Made by a program: the position numbers and the translations under genes. A stretch of DNA of 64,000 bases from Archegozetes longisetosus (taxonomy: Eukaryota; Arthropoda; Arachnida; Sarcoptiformes; Trhypochthoniidae): NCBI GenBank assembly GCA_018873245.2, contig JAEMBT020000006.1, positions 7,585,855 to 7,649,854 on the forward strand, in the 5' to 3' direction. Of the stretch, positions 15,421 to 29,292 are shown one piece after another (the stretch's first letter is position 1; each line of letters starts with the position of its first letter). A model generated the notes under the pieces. The model saw only the letters and a program-made list of their open reading frames with translations, made no database searches and was not told the DNA's origin.

Positions 15421-17454
15421 ATACAAAATTATATTTTTATTTTTTACAATATAAACTATTTTAATATTAATTTTTGTATTAAAAATATTTACATATTGAA
15501 TACCTTATAAATACAAGAGAGGTACTTTTTAATCATAAATATAAAGCAATAAAGATTCTTAAATTATATATAGTTAACTATTTTGTATATTAAAAACCTT
15601 GGGTTTTAAAAATGATTATATATTTCGCTTTATTTTTCAAACTTGAAGGACATGAAACTTGAAAGGTGCCTCTTGCATACAGACAAGGCTTAAACTTTTG
15701 GGAAACAATTTTAGCAAATTTTGCTTAAGAAATGATGATTTTTTACTGTACTTGATTTCAAATTGACGTTAATACAATTTTAAAGTTAAAATAATGATTA
15801 ACCAAATTAAATTTTCACAAGTTTAAATCTATAACTTATACTAAAATATGAAATAGACTCAAACCTCCGAAACCTGCAATTTGTAACTGAATTAAGTGTT
15901 GAATTATTTTTTAATTCTTTCAATTGATTAGTTCTTAATTTTGATGTTTCAGTTTAACTTTAACTGATTTCTTTTTTGTCTAAATTTTTGTTTCGTTTTG
16001 CTTTTTGCTGATTTCTTAAGCCTTTTCTTTTCCAGAGATGATGAAATCAGCCAATTATCATTTAAATCAATTGATACTTCGGACATTTATATTATAATTA
16101 ACTGGACAATTAACTGTAATAAACAATTAGAGAATAAACAAATGGTTTTTAACATATTAAAACGTTTAACAGGATATATTTTATAGGTATTTGTTTTTAG
16201 ATAGAAGTAGTTTTTAGTTTGTTATGAAATTTTAGTCTACATTATAATAGAAATTATCTCTCTAACTTGGTGCACAACCTTTTAAGATAATGTTTGTCAA
16301 TGCTTTGTATGATTATCTACTTATACATTCAACCAGATAATTTAGCATATTTTCTTATGGGAATAAAGTTTAGTACTTTTCAGCTTATGCGATCAGATAT
16401 GCTAGAGGTTTAAGCCATATGTATAGATATGAAAAAAATACTTTGTATGAATACGAAGAAGTTTGTCTATTGATTTGGAAGAAACATAACTTTTTGGTTA
16501 CATTCATAGAGGAATTTATATGAAAGAATGAATTATTTATAATTTCTACCAAAAATCTATTTGGATGGTCTTTTTTCGGAAGCCACATTAGTATATCTGA
16601 TACTATATTACTAAAATATAATGAAAGCCTCTGTGCATTCTCTTTAGGGAAGCACTCATTTTAAAACCAAATCTACAAATTTTAAATCTTTGTAATTAAG
16701 ATAAGCTCAAGCGAATCAACTTATGGCAATTTGATGATTGCTTAAATTTTATAAATGGCTCCAAAGATTCTTTTAAAGTTATATAGGATTATTTTTACTA
16801 ACCAGGCGGTTATGACTCTTTATATATTTTAAAGATATTTATTTTAGAAGAATGATATTATATGTATTTTATAGACCATCTTCAAGTATTTTAGGATTGT
16901 TAACGTGGTCTGCTCTTATAATATTTTTTAGATTTATTGACGTTGAAGTATATGAATAATGTACTTTAAAATAAATTGTTATGAACTTATGAAATTACCT
17001 TGTTTTGCTAATTTTGTATTTTGCCATGTAACTCATAAGAGGCGTATAAAATCTATTCCGTATTTTGACGAATAAAACTGTAGGAGTTGCTTTATTAATG
17101 TGAGGCACTACAGCATTATCATCTCTATAAAAAATTGTTATATAAAGAATAAGAACCTCTTGAATAGTAAAAATACACCTATACATTGCTTTAAGCATTG
17201 TGTCACACAATTATTGATACAAAATCCAATCAAAGACTTACAATTTTAAGGTAAACATTTTAGTAACATCTATGTTTATTTCAACATTTGATAAGAGAAA
17301 TTGCAATTAGTGTAAGCTCTGACTATCCTTGAAAACAAGCTTAATCATAGAGCTAAATACAAAATTTGAACAAAAAGTATCAAAGTTTCGTTATTATATT
17401 TGTTGATTCACAATAATATCGAAGTGTTGAAAAATTTTTACGAATTAAGTCAAA
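15421..17454. other. Inter-unit spacer upstream of aldolase copy B
   Basis: AT-rich and gene-free. It aligns along most of its length with 25480-28120 upstream of copy C. The short ORF 15998-16186 has a counterpart at 26091-26279 with similar length, but nothing recognisable in it and no start context, so I read it as chance conservation between young duplicates. Confidence 0.5.
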
Positions 17455-20400
17455 ATGTACAGGTATTGTATTTACTTTTGTCGAGTTCAAACTAAAAGCA
17501 ATTTGAGAACAATTTTAAATATTTTATTGAAAAATATCAATCAAACTATATTTATTCGCAATATATGACCAATTAGAGTGATAGATCTACGCAGCGATAC
17601 AGTCACTAAACCTTGTGCTCAAATGAGAGAAGCAATCGCAAATGCACAAGTTGGTGATGATGTATTTGGTGAAGACCCTACTGTTAAAGGTTAGATTTTC
17701 AATTGAAGATCAACTCATTTTAAGCAATTTAAAATTGTGATTATGCAGAACTTGAGAATTATGCAGCCAAATTGGTTGGGAAAGAGAGTGCACTATTTGT
17801 GGCGTCCGGCACGATGGCAAATTTGATTGCAGGTTAGACAAAATAACCAGTTTGTTCCGAGATTAACTCTTCAAATTCATTATTTTCATAGTGATGTCAC
17901 ATTGTTGGCAAAGAGGAGCTGAAGTTTTATTAGGAGATCAGTCACATATCCATTTATTCGAACAGGGAGGGATTGCTGGTATGAAATATTAAATATTTTT
18001 TAGATTTAGATAGAGTTTGAGCTATTACTCACAAAAGTATAAGATAAAATCAACAGGAACTATGATTAAGATTCATAAGAATGATTATTAGTAGTGCGAT
18101 CATATTATTGAATCTTATTTTATAACCACTACAATTTAAATAAAATACTTTCGATGCAATGGTTTGCAGCGAAAAAAGGCTTAATCTTAATCATTCACAT
18201 GGAAACTAATTAGAATCTAATATTCAGTTTAGTAAGGAGTGTGACATACACACAAAACTTTTTTATTGCTTTTATATGAACAGTTCATGAGATACGATCA
18301 GTTGATATTCTGGTCTTTTTGCTTTATTTTCCAAAATGACAGACACTAAATCTAATGATAGGTTTGTAGCAAAACATGATTTCAAATATAGTATTTTTAA
18401 GGCAAGACTTCACATTTGTCACAAGTCCTTTAAAATGATTACGCGTTGAGAGCACTTTATATAAACTTAATAGTAATTTCTCAAATTTATACTCTTCGGG
18501 TTTAAAATATAGAATGTTATGATAGGCTCAAACGTTTTCACTAGAATAATGTATAAGATTTGAAATTTACTGACTTGGGGTGATTAACTGTTATAGTACT
18601 TGATATGAATGATTCAGAGCTGTTTTGTAGAAATGGTCACTCGAAAAGTTCAGATATTATATAATGAAAATTTACAAGTTGACGGATCATGTTTTATACC
18701 GTGACTGACTATCCCATACAATCGTGAGGCAATTGTGAACCACATCAAAGTGCCCAAAGTCCATTTGAGGCACTGTGGCTGTCCTCAGGACACAATTGAA
18801 TACTAGTTTTTACCTTGATTATCCATTAATCTTAAAGATAAGCATAAATAATGAATAATTACATATAAACGAAGTTTCATAAGACATAAAAGGAATCGAT
18901 AGAATTATTTCAAATTTTGTAAATGATTGCAATCGATCTGATGAGCCGCAGGTATTTCAAACTTTCGCGTCAAACACCAATGCATTCATTCGAGAGAAGT
19001 TCAAATTGAAGTTTAAATAAGAAATCAACTTTTACATAGAGTTAAATCAAAGTTATAATTTTAACTTTAAGAGATTTTTGTTAGTCTTGAAAAAATGACG
19101 CATCAATTTTTTAAATTAAACTATATTTGCATTCGTTTATTATCTTTAAGGTGAGAGTCATATAAAAGATTAAAATATTATGAAACCAATAAATTAAATA
19201 CAAAACACTAATAAGTTTAATTAGTTGTTAAGATAAAATAATAAATTAGAAATTTTGTTTTTTAATTGAAATCATTAGCGATAGCTAATGTTCACAGCCG
19301 TACTCTACAAAACAAACCTGATGGTACGTTCAGTATTGAAGAATTGAAAGCGAAAATTCGCACTGAAATAAATCCACATTTCCCAAACACATCTCTGGTT
19401 TGCTTAGAAAGCACGCATAATGTATGCAATGGGGCTCCACTTCCGATAGATTTCATCGATGAGGTAACATTGAATTAATGTTAAAATATATAGATTTAGT
19501 CCTAACCAATGCCTAACCCTTATATAATTAAATGCATGTCTTATAAAATTGATAGAATTAGCGTATGATAGATTCAAATTTTAACCTGAATAAATTATTA
19601 AAATCGATTGATAATAATGAATCGAAATGCGTTTTTAAAAAATTTGATTTCATGAATATTCACAATTTATACATTCATCAAATTTTAACTTTTTTCTTAA
19701 CTGGTCATATAATCAAAATTTCTGTGAAGTCTTTTTCAATAACATATTGGGAAGTACGAGTGAGATCATTTTTATGAAATTTTCAGTTAGGCAGGTCAAT
19801 TCAAATTTAATAACTAACATTTTAATCGATTCAATCACTAATAGATATATTAAGAGAAATGCATTGAAAGTAGTAGTGCTCAATCCTTTTTTAAACGACG
19901 CTTCAAATCAAGTAATTGTAAGACATCTTCAATTTTATTAATCGAGTAAATTGCCTTTCAATTTTAAAATCGAAAGACTTCATAAGTTCGTCAATCAGCT
20001 GATGGCCTCTAATTTCAAATTTCATGGTTAGAGATTTTGTATTGTTTATGACCATTTCTATTATTTGTTAAGCATTGTATTGACTTTCGCTGTGAGTTAT
20101 GAAGATTTAAGTTTTCAAATTAGGGTAACTTCAGAGTGAGACACGACCTGAACACTGAACACATTTGTATTGTTTATAACACTTACTGTTGTTTAAACTT
20201 CTTTGTATAACCAGTAATCTCGAATAACATTGAATATAAATAATTAGCTTAAAATGACAGCTTCTTTTGTTTTGTATTTCAATATGAAGTAAAATAATGT
20301 GTTCAAATAATACACTTCAAAATTAAGTTCAGATTTATTTTAATTACGAATTTATAGACAAAAACTAATTACTATTATGATCTCTTAAAACAAATGAAAA

Positions 20401-21752
20401 CTTCATAAGTTTGCGAACAAAAACAACAAAATAGAAACTATAATTTAATTATGAAATTACGAACTAAGGTATGTGCAATTGCTAAATCACATAATTTTGG
20501 AGTACATATTGATGGCGCGAGACTGTTTAACGCTTCTGTTAAATTAGGCGAATCTGCTGCTAGAATTGTGAAAAATTGTGATTCCGTTTCTATTTGTTTA
20601 TCAAAGGTTTGCGACTCATTCAAATTATCAATTATATACAATGTTCCTTACATTATAATACAATTTGTTTAAGGGGTTGGGATGTCCTGCTGGAACACTT
20701 CTTGCAGGTTCTCACGAATTCATAAATAGGGCGATTAGATGCCGTAAAGTGTTAGGTGGTGGTATGAGACAAATTGGCATTTTGGCTGCTGCTGGACTTT
20801 TCGCACTCAACAACAATATTGATCGAATGAGGGACGACCACAAACATACGCAAATGATAGCACGAGGTATTGAAATGAGTGAAAATTTGACAAAACAGTT
20901 TCTCATAACTATTTGGATGTAGCGATTGCAGAACATGCAAAAAGTTGTGCAACAATTGACCTAAAAATGGTACAAACGAATATTGCTTACATGGATGTTG
21001 ACCCCTCGTGGATGAGTGCTGCAGATTTTTCATCTCGTTTGAAATCAGTAAGTTTTTTCTAAACAGTTTTGTGAACAACTTTTCAACTAATCCATTAATA
21101 TTATAAAATATTTATATATTATCCCTTATTTTCAATTAATTAAGTTGTACTACAATAATGAAAAACTTCACTATAATCAACAACTTATAAATTCAATTTT
21201 CAATGTATTAAAAACAAAGTTCAGAGAAAAAACAGAAAGCTTTCTTTTAATATTATTAACTTTCTTTCAGTTCATTAAAATAGTTTTTCTCGTCTGTTTT
21301 GATTTAAACTTGAAAACAAACTTTAGAAAATATTTCGCACGCATAGCTGTGCAGATGAAATAAATTAATTTTGTTTGAAACTAAATTACAATATTTTTTA
21401 GCAAATAAATGGGGAGTAAAGTATAGTTCAGAATACGGTACTTCTTAAATATAGTTTAGCAATTTTTTGGGGAGTTTTACATTCTAACTTCATTCATAAA
21501 CAGCATATAAAATTAAAAAAATATGAATTTCATTCACTTTTCACAAATAATGAAATTATTGATCTTTATGTTTAATACCAGGTTTCAAATGAGGAAAAAA
21601 CAATATTAGGAGAGAGTTGCGTTATAGTGAATATGCACCCGATATCAGAATCCAGATTGAGATTCGTCTTACATCGAGACATATCGACTGAGGACACTCT
21701 ACTGTTTATTGAAAAATTGAAGTTTATCTTTAATAATGAAGGCAAAAATTAA
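17455..21752 (+). CDS. Tha1: L-threonine aldolase, copy B (9 exons, intact)
   Basis: Near twin of copy A with identical exon lengths and phases: 17455-17462, 17577-17689, 17749-17832, 17892-17978, 19279-19463, 20469-20606, 20674-20866, 20923-21047, 21582-21752; 367 aa. It keeps the PLP lysine in [11 protein letters not shown] at the exon 6/7 join, [18 protein letters not shown] and GGGMRQ. As in copy A, the residue after MRQ is Ile rather than the common Ser. Protein differences seen are few: [11 protein letters not shown] for [11 protein letters not shown], and [13 protein letters not shown] for [13 protein letters not shown] in the last exon. No disabling change found, so both A and B could be active. 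Its 3' flank differs from A because of a deletion starting about 120 bp after the stop, so poly(A) site and regulation may differ. Confidence 0.9.
18730..18798. other. Cloverleaf-like folded segment in aldolase intron 4 (unit 2)
   Basis: Same 69-nt sequence as at 6816-6884, with the outer 7-bp stem and both arms preserved without change. Confidence 0.5.
19787..20026 (+). pseudogene. Exon-like block in aldolase intron 5, unit 2 copy (one stop)
   Basis: 240 nt between an acceptor (AAATTTTCAG) and a donor (G|GTTAG), phase 1 at both ends. The frame is open apart from one TAA (CAA to TAA change within HLQFYQSS). The protein is unknown. It cannot be an extra aldolase exon, because the preceding exon ends in phase 0 and that frame hits a TAA after seven codons. 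Confidence 0.45.
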
Positions 21753-23350
21753 TGTTCTGAACGCATTACTGCGTAACAATTAGAAGCGATTTCAATTTTC
21801 TTCATCAATACTCACTCGTGACCACTCACGAGATCTATTCAATTCTGTTAATTCATTTGAAAACTTTTCAAACATATTACGTTATAATAAGTTTAAATCC
21901 AATGTTCAATTATAAAATTAATAAATTTAAAAGTGTTATTAATAAAATTTGAGTATAAAATCGGTGCGTGAGATACATTTCTATTGTATAATACAATTAG
22001 TTGAGTGCTATCATGAGTTTAAATATTGTCTTTCAATAGAAGTTGTGTTTCGCACTTGTTTTATATTCAAATTTGATTAATAACATTTCACATTTATTAG
22101 TTTTATAATTAAACGTTCAATTTAGATTAAGATACTCTATTCAAAAAATCTATAATTTATTTTTGTAGTTATAATTTCTCAAATACAGAACACGAATTGA
22201 AAACATACTATAAACACAATTCTCATATAAGATTTGTTATTAACTGCTTCGTGCAGTCCTCAAATAGAGTGTTATGATCCATCCCAAATGCAGTGCACAA
22301 ATAATTAGCGCTAGAGGTCTCTGCAAAAGGATTAACTTTAACAACCAATAGAAACTCCTAATTTTATTTAGTAGTAAAATTGAAAAATACAATAAAACAT
22401 ATATACATACTGCAAAAAATACTTTTTCAAGTTTAATAAAATATTTTAATTAAGGAAATTGATTTACATAACAATTTTGTTCATTTAAGATATCACTATT
22501 AATTATTTTATTTTTGAGTCAAAAGTTCAACTCAATTTTCACGTGTTAAATACATTTTTGCCAAATATTAGAATCGATTTCTTTGAAAGAATTCGAAATG
22601 AATTTATGAAATTCAATCGAATTATTATTGAAGTTATACTTCGAAATATTTTTTTGTGCTCAGTCCAAATTAGCTTAATAAGATTAAACTCAGTACGATA
22701 AAGGGACAGGTGAAAGGGTGTGTGAACAGCTTTTTGAATAATATCAATTGTAATTTGAATTGGAGAAATATTTTCTTTGAGGAGTTTTAATACATCATGT
22801 TTTTTACACTTTCATTAAGTTTTATATTTAAACGAGCCATGTTTTTATTGTAATTTTATTTACCATTTGAATTGGGGATTTATTGTACTGAAATATGTAC
22901 TAGCTTTGTCAAAAATTGTGATAGAATTATGTACAAGTTTTGCTAAAGTTTATTTCGAAGCCAGTTCTCGAATTTATTTTTACTATTCATCTCACTATCG
23001 ATGAATATTTGTTCCGCTTCTTCAACGAAAGTCTTTTCAGAATCCGCGTGAATAATAGAATAGCGAGCTCCTTTTCCGAACGAAGCTTTAAATCTTATTT
23101 AATGATTTTAAAATTTTGTATTTAGTGTAATTTTTGTGTAAAAAAGTTTTATCGATATAAACGATACTAAGTTTGGTCACTTTGTCGCTAATCTTCTTTT
23201 TTCATAAAACAGTTTTTTGCACTTATTATCAATTTTATTAATTAGTTAACATCTTATAATACGTCTTGAATGATAATATTTATAATCCATTTTATTAGAC
23301 AATTTATAAGTGGCTACGTCCACAATTTTTAAAAGGGAGGGAACTTCATA
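21753..23350. other. Non-coding downstream part of unit 2
   Basis: Gene-free AT-rich sequence. The first 120 bp aligns with the copy A 3' flank; from about 21871 it jumps to the equivalent of 11120 onward. A further block equivalent to 11385-11565 is missing near 22130. Confidence 0.5.
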
Positions 23351-23975
23351 TGATGCATTGGGTTCAGTAACGACTTGTGTGGAGATGTATGGTTTTTCGG
23401 ATTATTTCACAAAATCAATGTTTAGGTCTTAATTTACATTCAGAAAAATTTTCATGATATGTTCAATGAGGAAAATATGATTAAATCGGCAAAGAAGTTG
23501 CCGCTAATTCCTATAGAAAAGCATTACAACTAAGAGTAGTTTTGCACTTATGCGTCATATAAATGTGTTAACTGCATATTCAGTTATTTATGCAATACTA
23601 AGTTAGACGTGAGACAATTATTTATAAGCTTTTGAAATAAAATTTTTTTTATTTACGTTAATTATTTTATTTTTAAAATCTTAAAATATGTGATTTATTG
23701 AAAAATAAATTGAAAAATATCACTAATTGTGTTATAAATAGACAAACGCCTATAGACTTAATTAATAATGAATTGATTCAAAAGTCTAAAGAAAATGGAA
23801 AGAAACGTACATCACATCCAATCTTATGGCAGAAAAACATGAGAAAAATATTAAGAAATTCAGTAAACTATTGAAAGTAAATGATTTAAATGTATTTGAA
23901 AGTTGTGCTACTTTAAACGCGATTTTCTCATTTCTGCGCATAAGGTTATAAGTCGTTACTGCATACAACGCATCA
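23351..23975. mobile_element. 625-bp MITE, unit 2 only
   Basis: Ends TGATGCATTG... and ...CAACGCATCA form imperfect terminal inverted repeats that also share CAGTAACGACTT further in (about 26 bp in all). Unit 1 has the empty site (CTTCATCTATGG near 12790), so the insertion postdates the duplication. Flanks suggest a short AT or TATA target duplication. The minus-strand ORF inside (23786-23968) shows no transposase similarity that I can see. Confidence 0.7.
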
Positions 23976-24150
23976 TATATGGCTTTTGACTTTACAAAAA
24001 CGCTGCTTATTGATGGAAACCCCTTTTTAAATTTAAAGTTACTAATTATATCATCAATTTTGTCAAAACCACTACTCTAAGTTATTTCTAGATTTAAGTA
24101 TCTTAGTTTTTGAGTAAACTGCAACCATTTTTAGAAAAACATTATATATA

Positions 24151-24220
24151 CAGTATAACCCCGTTAATACGAAGTCAAACGGACCGGACAAATCATCGTA
24201 TTCATGGAACTTCGATATAA
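24151..24220. mobile_element. Transposon terminus-like sequence (unit 2)
   Basis: TA followed by CAGTATAACCCCGTTAATAC, typical in form of pogo/Tigger or mariner ends, then an inner hairpin CGAAGT/ACTTCG. Homologous to 12961-13030. Opposite end not found. Confidence 0.45.
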
Positions 24221-24354
24221 TAAGTTTTACTTTCTTGTTCTTTCAAATAGCAGTATAAGCTTGTATTATAGTAATACTATTTGTACAAAGTTTAGGAGCC
24301 AAACCGATAGTAAGGTTTAAATTTCCTAGATTCAAGTTTCCTAGATCTTGAACC

Positions 24355-24670
24355 AATTACCGAAATATTGTTTCAATGAATTTTGGACTCTTAATGCGAT
24401 GTGAGGTTGAGTATTATCATGTTGAAATCATACTTTATTCTTTCCAATCATATCATTGCATTCTAACTGTTCATAGAACGACTACAGGCAGTTATCAGTA
24501 TATGAATATTTAACTTTTTTAATGTTGTCATCCGTTAATGTGGTATAATAGAGAATGATACGCGATTTTCTCAAGTCGTCTACTCTATGATGTGACTGCA
24601 GATTGTTATAAATTCTGTAAATTGTCTCGTAATTCGGTGATTTGTGCTTTTTAAACTTGAATTTTCTCAT
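24355..24670 (-). pseudogene. Mariner-family transposase remnant (unit 2)
   Basis: Duplicate of the fragment at 13150-13483. The minus-strand reading again gives HDNTQPHIA after a stop, and an extra stop (CAG to TAG) after TDNCL shortens the upstream ORF. Dead fragment. Confidence 0.6.
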
Positions 24671-27011
24671 AACTTTAATTATAGATTTATGTTTATGATA
24701 ATTCAGTGTAATAAGTAAACGTTGTTCATTATCGAAGACCGTTATTTTACCGTTTATCCGCTAGATGTTTTTAAAATAAACGTTTAAAATGAATCATCGA
24801 TTTTCTCTAAGGATATTATAGATATCGAAAAACGGGTTTCATAAATGAAATAAGCATTAAATTCTACATCGAAATCATATATCATATAATAAAAAATCTG
24901 AATGTGGAAAAATTCGATATAAAATATTTAAAGTAGAATATCTCGAGAAGTATTCGATATAAAAAATTGGATTTCATATTCGTAATCAGCGTTAAAAAAT
25001 ACATATAAATCATTTGAAAAGTAAATTTATAAAATAATGAATTTCATCTTGCCATCCATACGGGGGATGGAGCTGAAAAATCTGGTCTTATGAAATCACG
25101 GCTCAACCAAGCGAACCCACCCGCCTCACTTTTTACCGCCGAAAACCTCAATCGCAAATCTTTTAGGGGTGTTGAGTGGGGGCGGAGGGTGGGGTCCCCA
25201 CCTATGCATTAATGTATCAATAATAACAAATAATTATATCTTATTTTATATAATTGATAGCCAGAGTTTGTCAAACTTCTTTGGTATTAGATATACTAAT
25301 ATGGTCTTTAGAAGAACGATCATCGAAATCAATTTGTAGTAAAAATTGGAAAATTATAATTTATCCTTTCTTATAACTTCCTATATGAATATAACTAAGA
25401 ATGCTCCTCTTAAGTGAATGGACAAACCTTTTGACTGTAATTTTGATATAAAGTATCTAATGTGTAAATACTTTTAATACAAAACCATATTTTTATTTTT
25501 TACAATATAAACTATTTTATATTAATTTTCGTATTAAAAATGTTTATACATTGAATACTTTATTTATAAGTGCAAGAGAGGAACATTTTAACCATATAAA
25601 CATAAAGTAATAAAGATCTTTGAATTATGTATACTTAACTATTTTGTAGATTAAAAAATTTGTGTTTTAAAAATTATTATATATCAATACTTATTAATTT
25701 CACTTTTCAAATTCGAAAGAGATAAAATGAGAAATATGCCTTAGGATAAGTCTTAAACTTCTGCAAAAGAATTTTGTCAAATTTTGCGCTTTTTAGCACC
25801 AAAATTTAGCATGCTTTGCTTAAGAAATGATGATTTTTTACTGTACTTGATTTCAAATTGACGTTAATACAATTTTAAAGTTAAAATAATGATTAACCAA
25901 ATTAAACTTTCAGATGTTTAAATCTATAACTTATATGAAAACATGAAATAGACTCAAACTTTCAAAAACTGCAATTTGTAACTGTATTAAGTGTTGAGTT
26001 ATTTTTTCAATTCTTTCAGTTGATTAGTTCTTAATTTTGATGTTTCAGTTTATCTTTCACTGATTTTCCTTTTTCTCAATTTTTTTCGTTTTGCTTTTTG
26101 TTGATTTCTTAAGCCTTTTCTTTTCCAGAGATGATGAAGTCAGCCAATTATCATTTAAATCAATTAAAACTTCAGACATTTGTATTGTAATTAACTGGAC
26201 AATTAACTGTAATAAACAATTAGAGAATAAACAAATGTTTCTTAACATATTAAAACGTTTAACAGGATATATTTTATAGGTATTTGTTTTTAGATAGAAG
26301 CACAATTTTTAGGTTGTTTCGAAGATTTGATTTACATGATAATAGAAATTATCGCAATAATTTGGTGCACAACTTTTTAAAATGATTGTCAATGCTTTGT
26401 AAGATTACTTACTTACACATTCAGCAGATAATTTAGCATGTTTTCTTATTGGAATAAAGTTTAACACTTTTTTGCTTAAATTTCAAAAATTGCATTTTTT
26501 AATTTTTAAAACTTTCTTTTTTAGAATTTTTTAGCTTACGCGATCGGATATACTAAAAATTTAAGCCTTATATAGATATGAAAAATACTTAATATGAAAA
26601 CGTAAAAGTTTGTCCATTGACTTGGGAAAAACATAATTTTTAGTTACATTCATAAAGGAATTTATATGGAAAAATAAATTATTTATAACTTTATAATATC
26701 TACCGAAAATCTATTTGATGGTCTTTTTCCAGAAGCCACATTAGTATATCTGATACTATATTACTAAAATATAACGAAAGCCTCTGTGCATTCTCTTTAG
26801 GGAAGCACTCATTTTAAGACCAAATCTACAAATTTTAAATCTTTGTAATTAAGATAAGCTCAAGCGAATCAACTTAAGGCAATTTGAGGACTGGTTAAAT
26901 TTTATAAATGGTTCCAAAGATTCTTTTAAAGTTATATAGGATTATTTTTGCTATCCAGGCGGTTCTGATTCTTTATATTTTTTAAAGACATTTATCTTAT
27001 AAGAATGATTG

Positions 27012-27543
27012 CAGTATACTTCCGATTTTGGCAACTCGTTATGGTTTCGAAGATCAACTGTCAAAATCTGACTGAAGCATAAAAATTACTAAAATTGAGT
27101 TTTACTCAAAGTGCTATATATTAACTGCATAATTATGGTTTAAAATAATTAGTCATCTTTTTCTGTAGCACTATTGAATTTTTTATTAATTGTATAATTT
27201 TGTCTCAAATGTTATCTAAATACGGTTACGCTTAGACGACATTTTAATTAACAAATAATATAAACAAAGTATTTTTGATATAAAGATTTAGGTATTAAAG
27301 AAATTTTATTGCACTTTTACAGTTTGTAAAAGCACCTAATGTAAATTTGCCAAAATCAGAGTATAGGGAAAGCTATGAAGGCTTTGAAAATCTGTTGCCA
27401 AGATCGAGAGTGCCATAATAGAGATTGCCATGATCCATATGATTTACTATAATAAGGCTCATAGGGTTAGTCGGGGCACAAGTAAATACTTGTTAAAATT
27501 GAAAATTGCCATTAAGAGTAGTGCCAAAATCGTGAGTATACTG
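27012..27543. mobile_element. pogo/Tigger-like MITE, unit 2/3 spacer
   Basis: 532 bp with imperfect inverted ends CAGTATACTTCCGATTTTGG and the reverse of TGCCAAAATCGTGAGTATAC-TG. The corresponding site in the upstream spacer (near 16855) is empty. Flanks fit a TA target (right TA intact, left now TG). No transposase ORF. Confidence 0.75.
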
Positions 27544-29292
27544 TATATATATTTTATAGACCATCTTCAAGTATTTTAGGATTGTTAACGTGGTCTGCTC
27601 TTATAATATTCTTTTAGATTTATTGACGTTGAAGTATATGAATAATATACTTCAAATTTATTTTTATGAGCTTTTAAAATTACCTTATTTTTGCTAATTT
27701 TTGTATTTTACCATATAACTCTTAAAAGGCGTAAAAAATCTATTCTGTATTTTAACAAATAAAACTGTCGGAGTTACTTTTTAAATGTGAAGCACTGCAG
27801 CCTTCCTATCTGTAGAAAAATATTTTATACAAAGAATCAGAACCTCCTGAATAATAAAAATGCACCTATACAGTCCTTTAAGCATTGTTTCACACAATTA
27901 TTGATACAAAATCAAAGCAAAGAGCTACAAATTTTGAGGAAAGATTTTTAATAAGATTCAAGCTTATTTCAATATTTGATAAGAAAAATGGCAATTGGTT
28001 TAAGCTCTGATTACCCTTGAAAAGAAGCTTAATCATGGAGCTGAATAAAAATTCTGAAACAATTATAGTTTATTAAAAAATATCAATCAAACTATATTTA
28101 TTGGTAATATATGACAATTAGAGTTGTAGATCTACACAGCGATACAGAGGCTAAAACTTATGCTCAAATGACTGAAGCAATCGCAAATGCACAAGTTGGT
28201 GATGATGTATCTGGTGAAAACCCTACTGTTAAAGGTTAGATTTTCAATTGAAGATCAACTCATTTTGAGCAATTTAAGATTAAGTGTGATTTTGCAGAAC
28301 TTGAGAATTATGCAGCCAAATTGGTTGAGAGTGTGCACTATTTGTGGCGTCCGGTACGATGGCAAGTTTGATTGCAGGTTAGACAAAATAACCAGTTTGT
28401 TCCGGGATTAACTCTTCAAATTCATTATTATTACTACTACTATTATTTCCATAGTGATGTCACATTGCTGGTAAAGAGGTGCTGAAGCTTTATTGGGAGA
28501 TCAGTCACATATCCGTTTATTCGAACACGGAGGCATTACTGGTATGAAATGTTGAATATTTTTAAAAATTTAGATATACTTTTGAGAGTAATAACTTAAA
28601 CTCTAAGATAGAATCAGTAGGAACTACGATTAAGATTCATAAGAATTATTATTAATGGTGCGATCATATCGTTGAATCTTATTTTATAATAATTACAATT
28701 TGAATGAAATACTTTCGATGCAATGGTTTGCAGCAAAAAAAGGCTTAATCTTAATCATTCACATGGAAACTAATTAGAATCTAATATTCAGTTTAGAAAC
28801 GAGTGTGACACACATATAAAATTTTTTATTGCTTTTATATGAACAGTTCATGAGATACGATCAGTTGATATTCTGGTCTTTTTGCTTCATTTTCCAAAAT
28901 GACATCAGGCACTAAATCTAATGATAGGTTTGTAGCAAAACATGATTTCAAATATAGTATTTTTAAGGTTATACTTCACATTTGTCACAAGTCCTCTAAA
29001 ATGATTACGCGTTGAGAACACTTTATACAAACTTAATAGTAATTTCTCAAATTTATACTCTTCGGGCTTAAAATATAGAATGTTATGATAGGCTCAAACG
29101 TTTTCACTAGAATAATGCATAAGATTTGAAATTAACTGACTTGGAGTGATTTACTATAATATTTGATATAAATGATTCAGAGCTGTTTTGTAGAAATATT
29201 CAATCGGAAAGTTCAGATATTGTATGATGAAAACTTACAAATTGACGGATCATGTTTTATACCGTGACTGACTATCCCATACAATCGTGAGG

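Larger units (their letters stand above)
5286..16660. repeat. Tandem unit 1 of the aldolase array
   Basis: First of three direct repeats. The left edge is placed where the sequence AAGACCAAATC begins to align with 16662 and 26815. It contains aldolase copy A, then about 6.8 kb of downstream DNA. Relative to unit 2 it carries an extra foldback+hAT insertion (about 13925-15420) and keeps 9920-11120, which unit 2 has lost. It lacks a roughly 140-bp intron-4 segment that units 2 and 3 both have (18507-18645, 29069-29205). Boundaries are approximate to some tens of bases. Confidence 0.8.
16661..26814. repeat. Tandem unit 2 of the aldolase array
   Basis: Second direct repeat, carrying intact aldolase copy B. 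Differences from unit 1: about 1.2 kb deleted just after the gene (join near 21871), a 625-bp element inserted at 23351-23975, no foldback/hAT insertion, and a replaced segment at 24760-25290 that contains a GC-rich patch (25060-25205) with no counterpart in unit 1. Confidence 0.8.
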
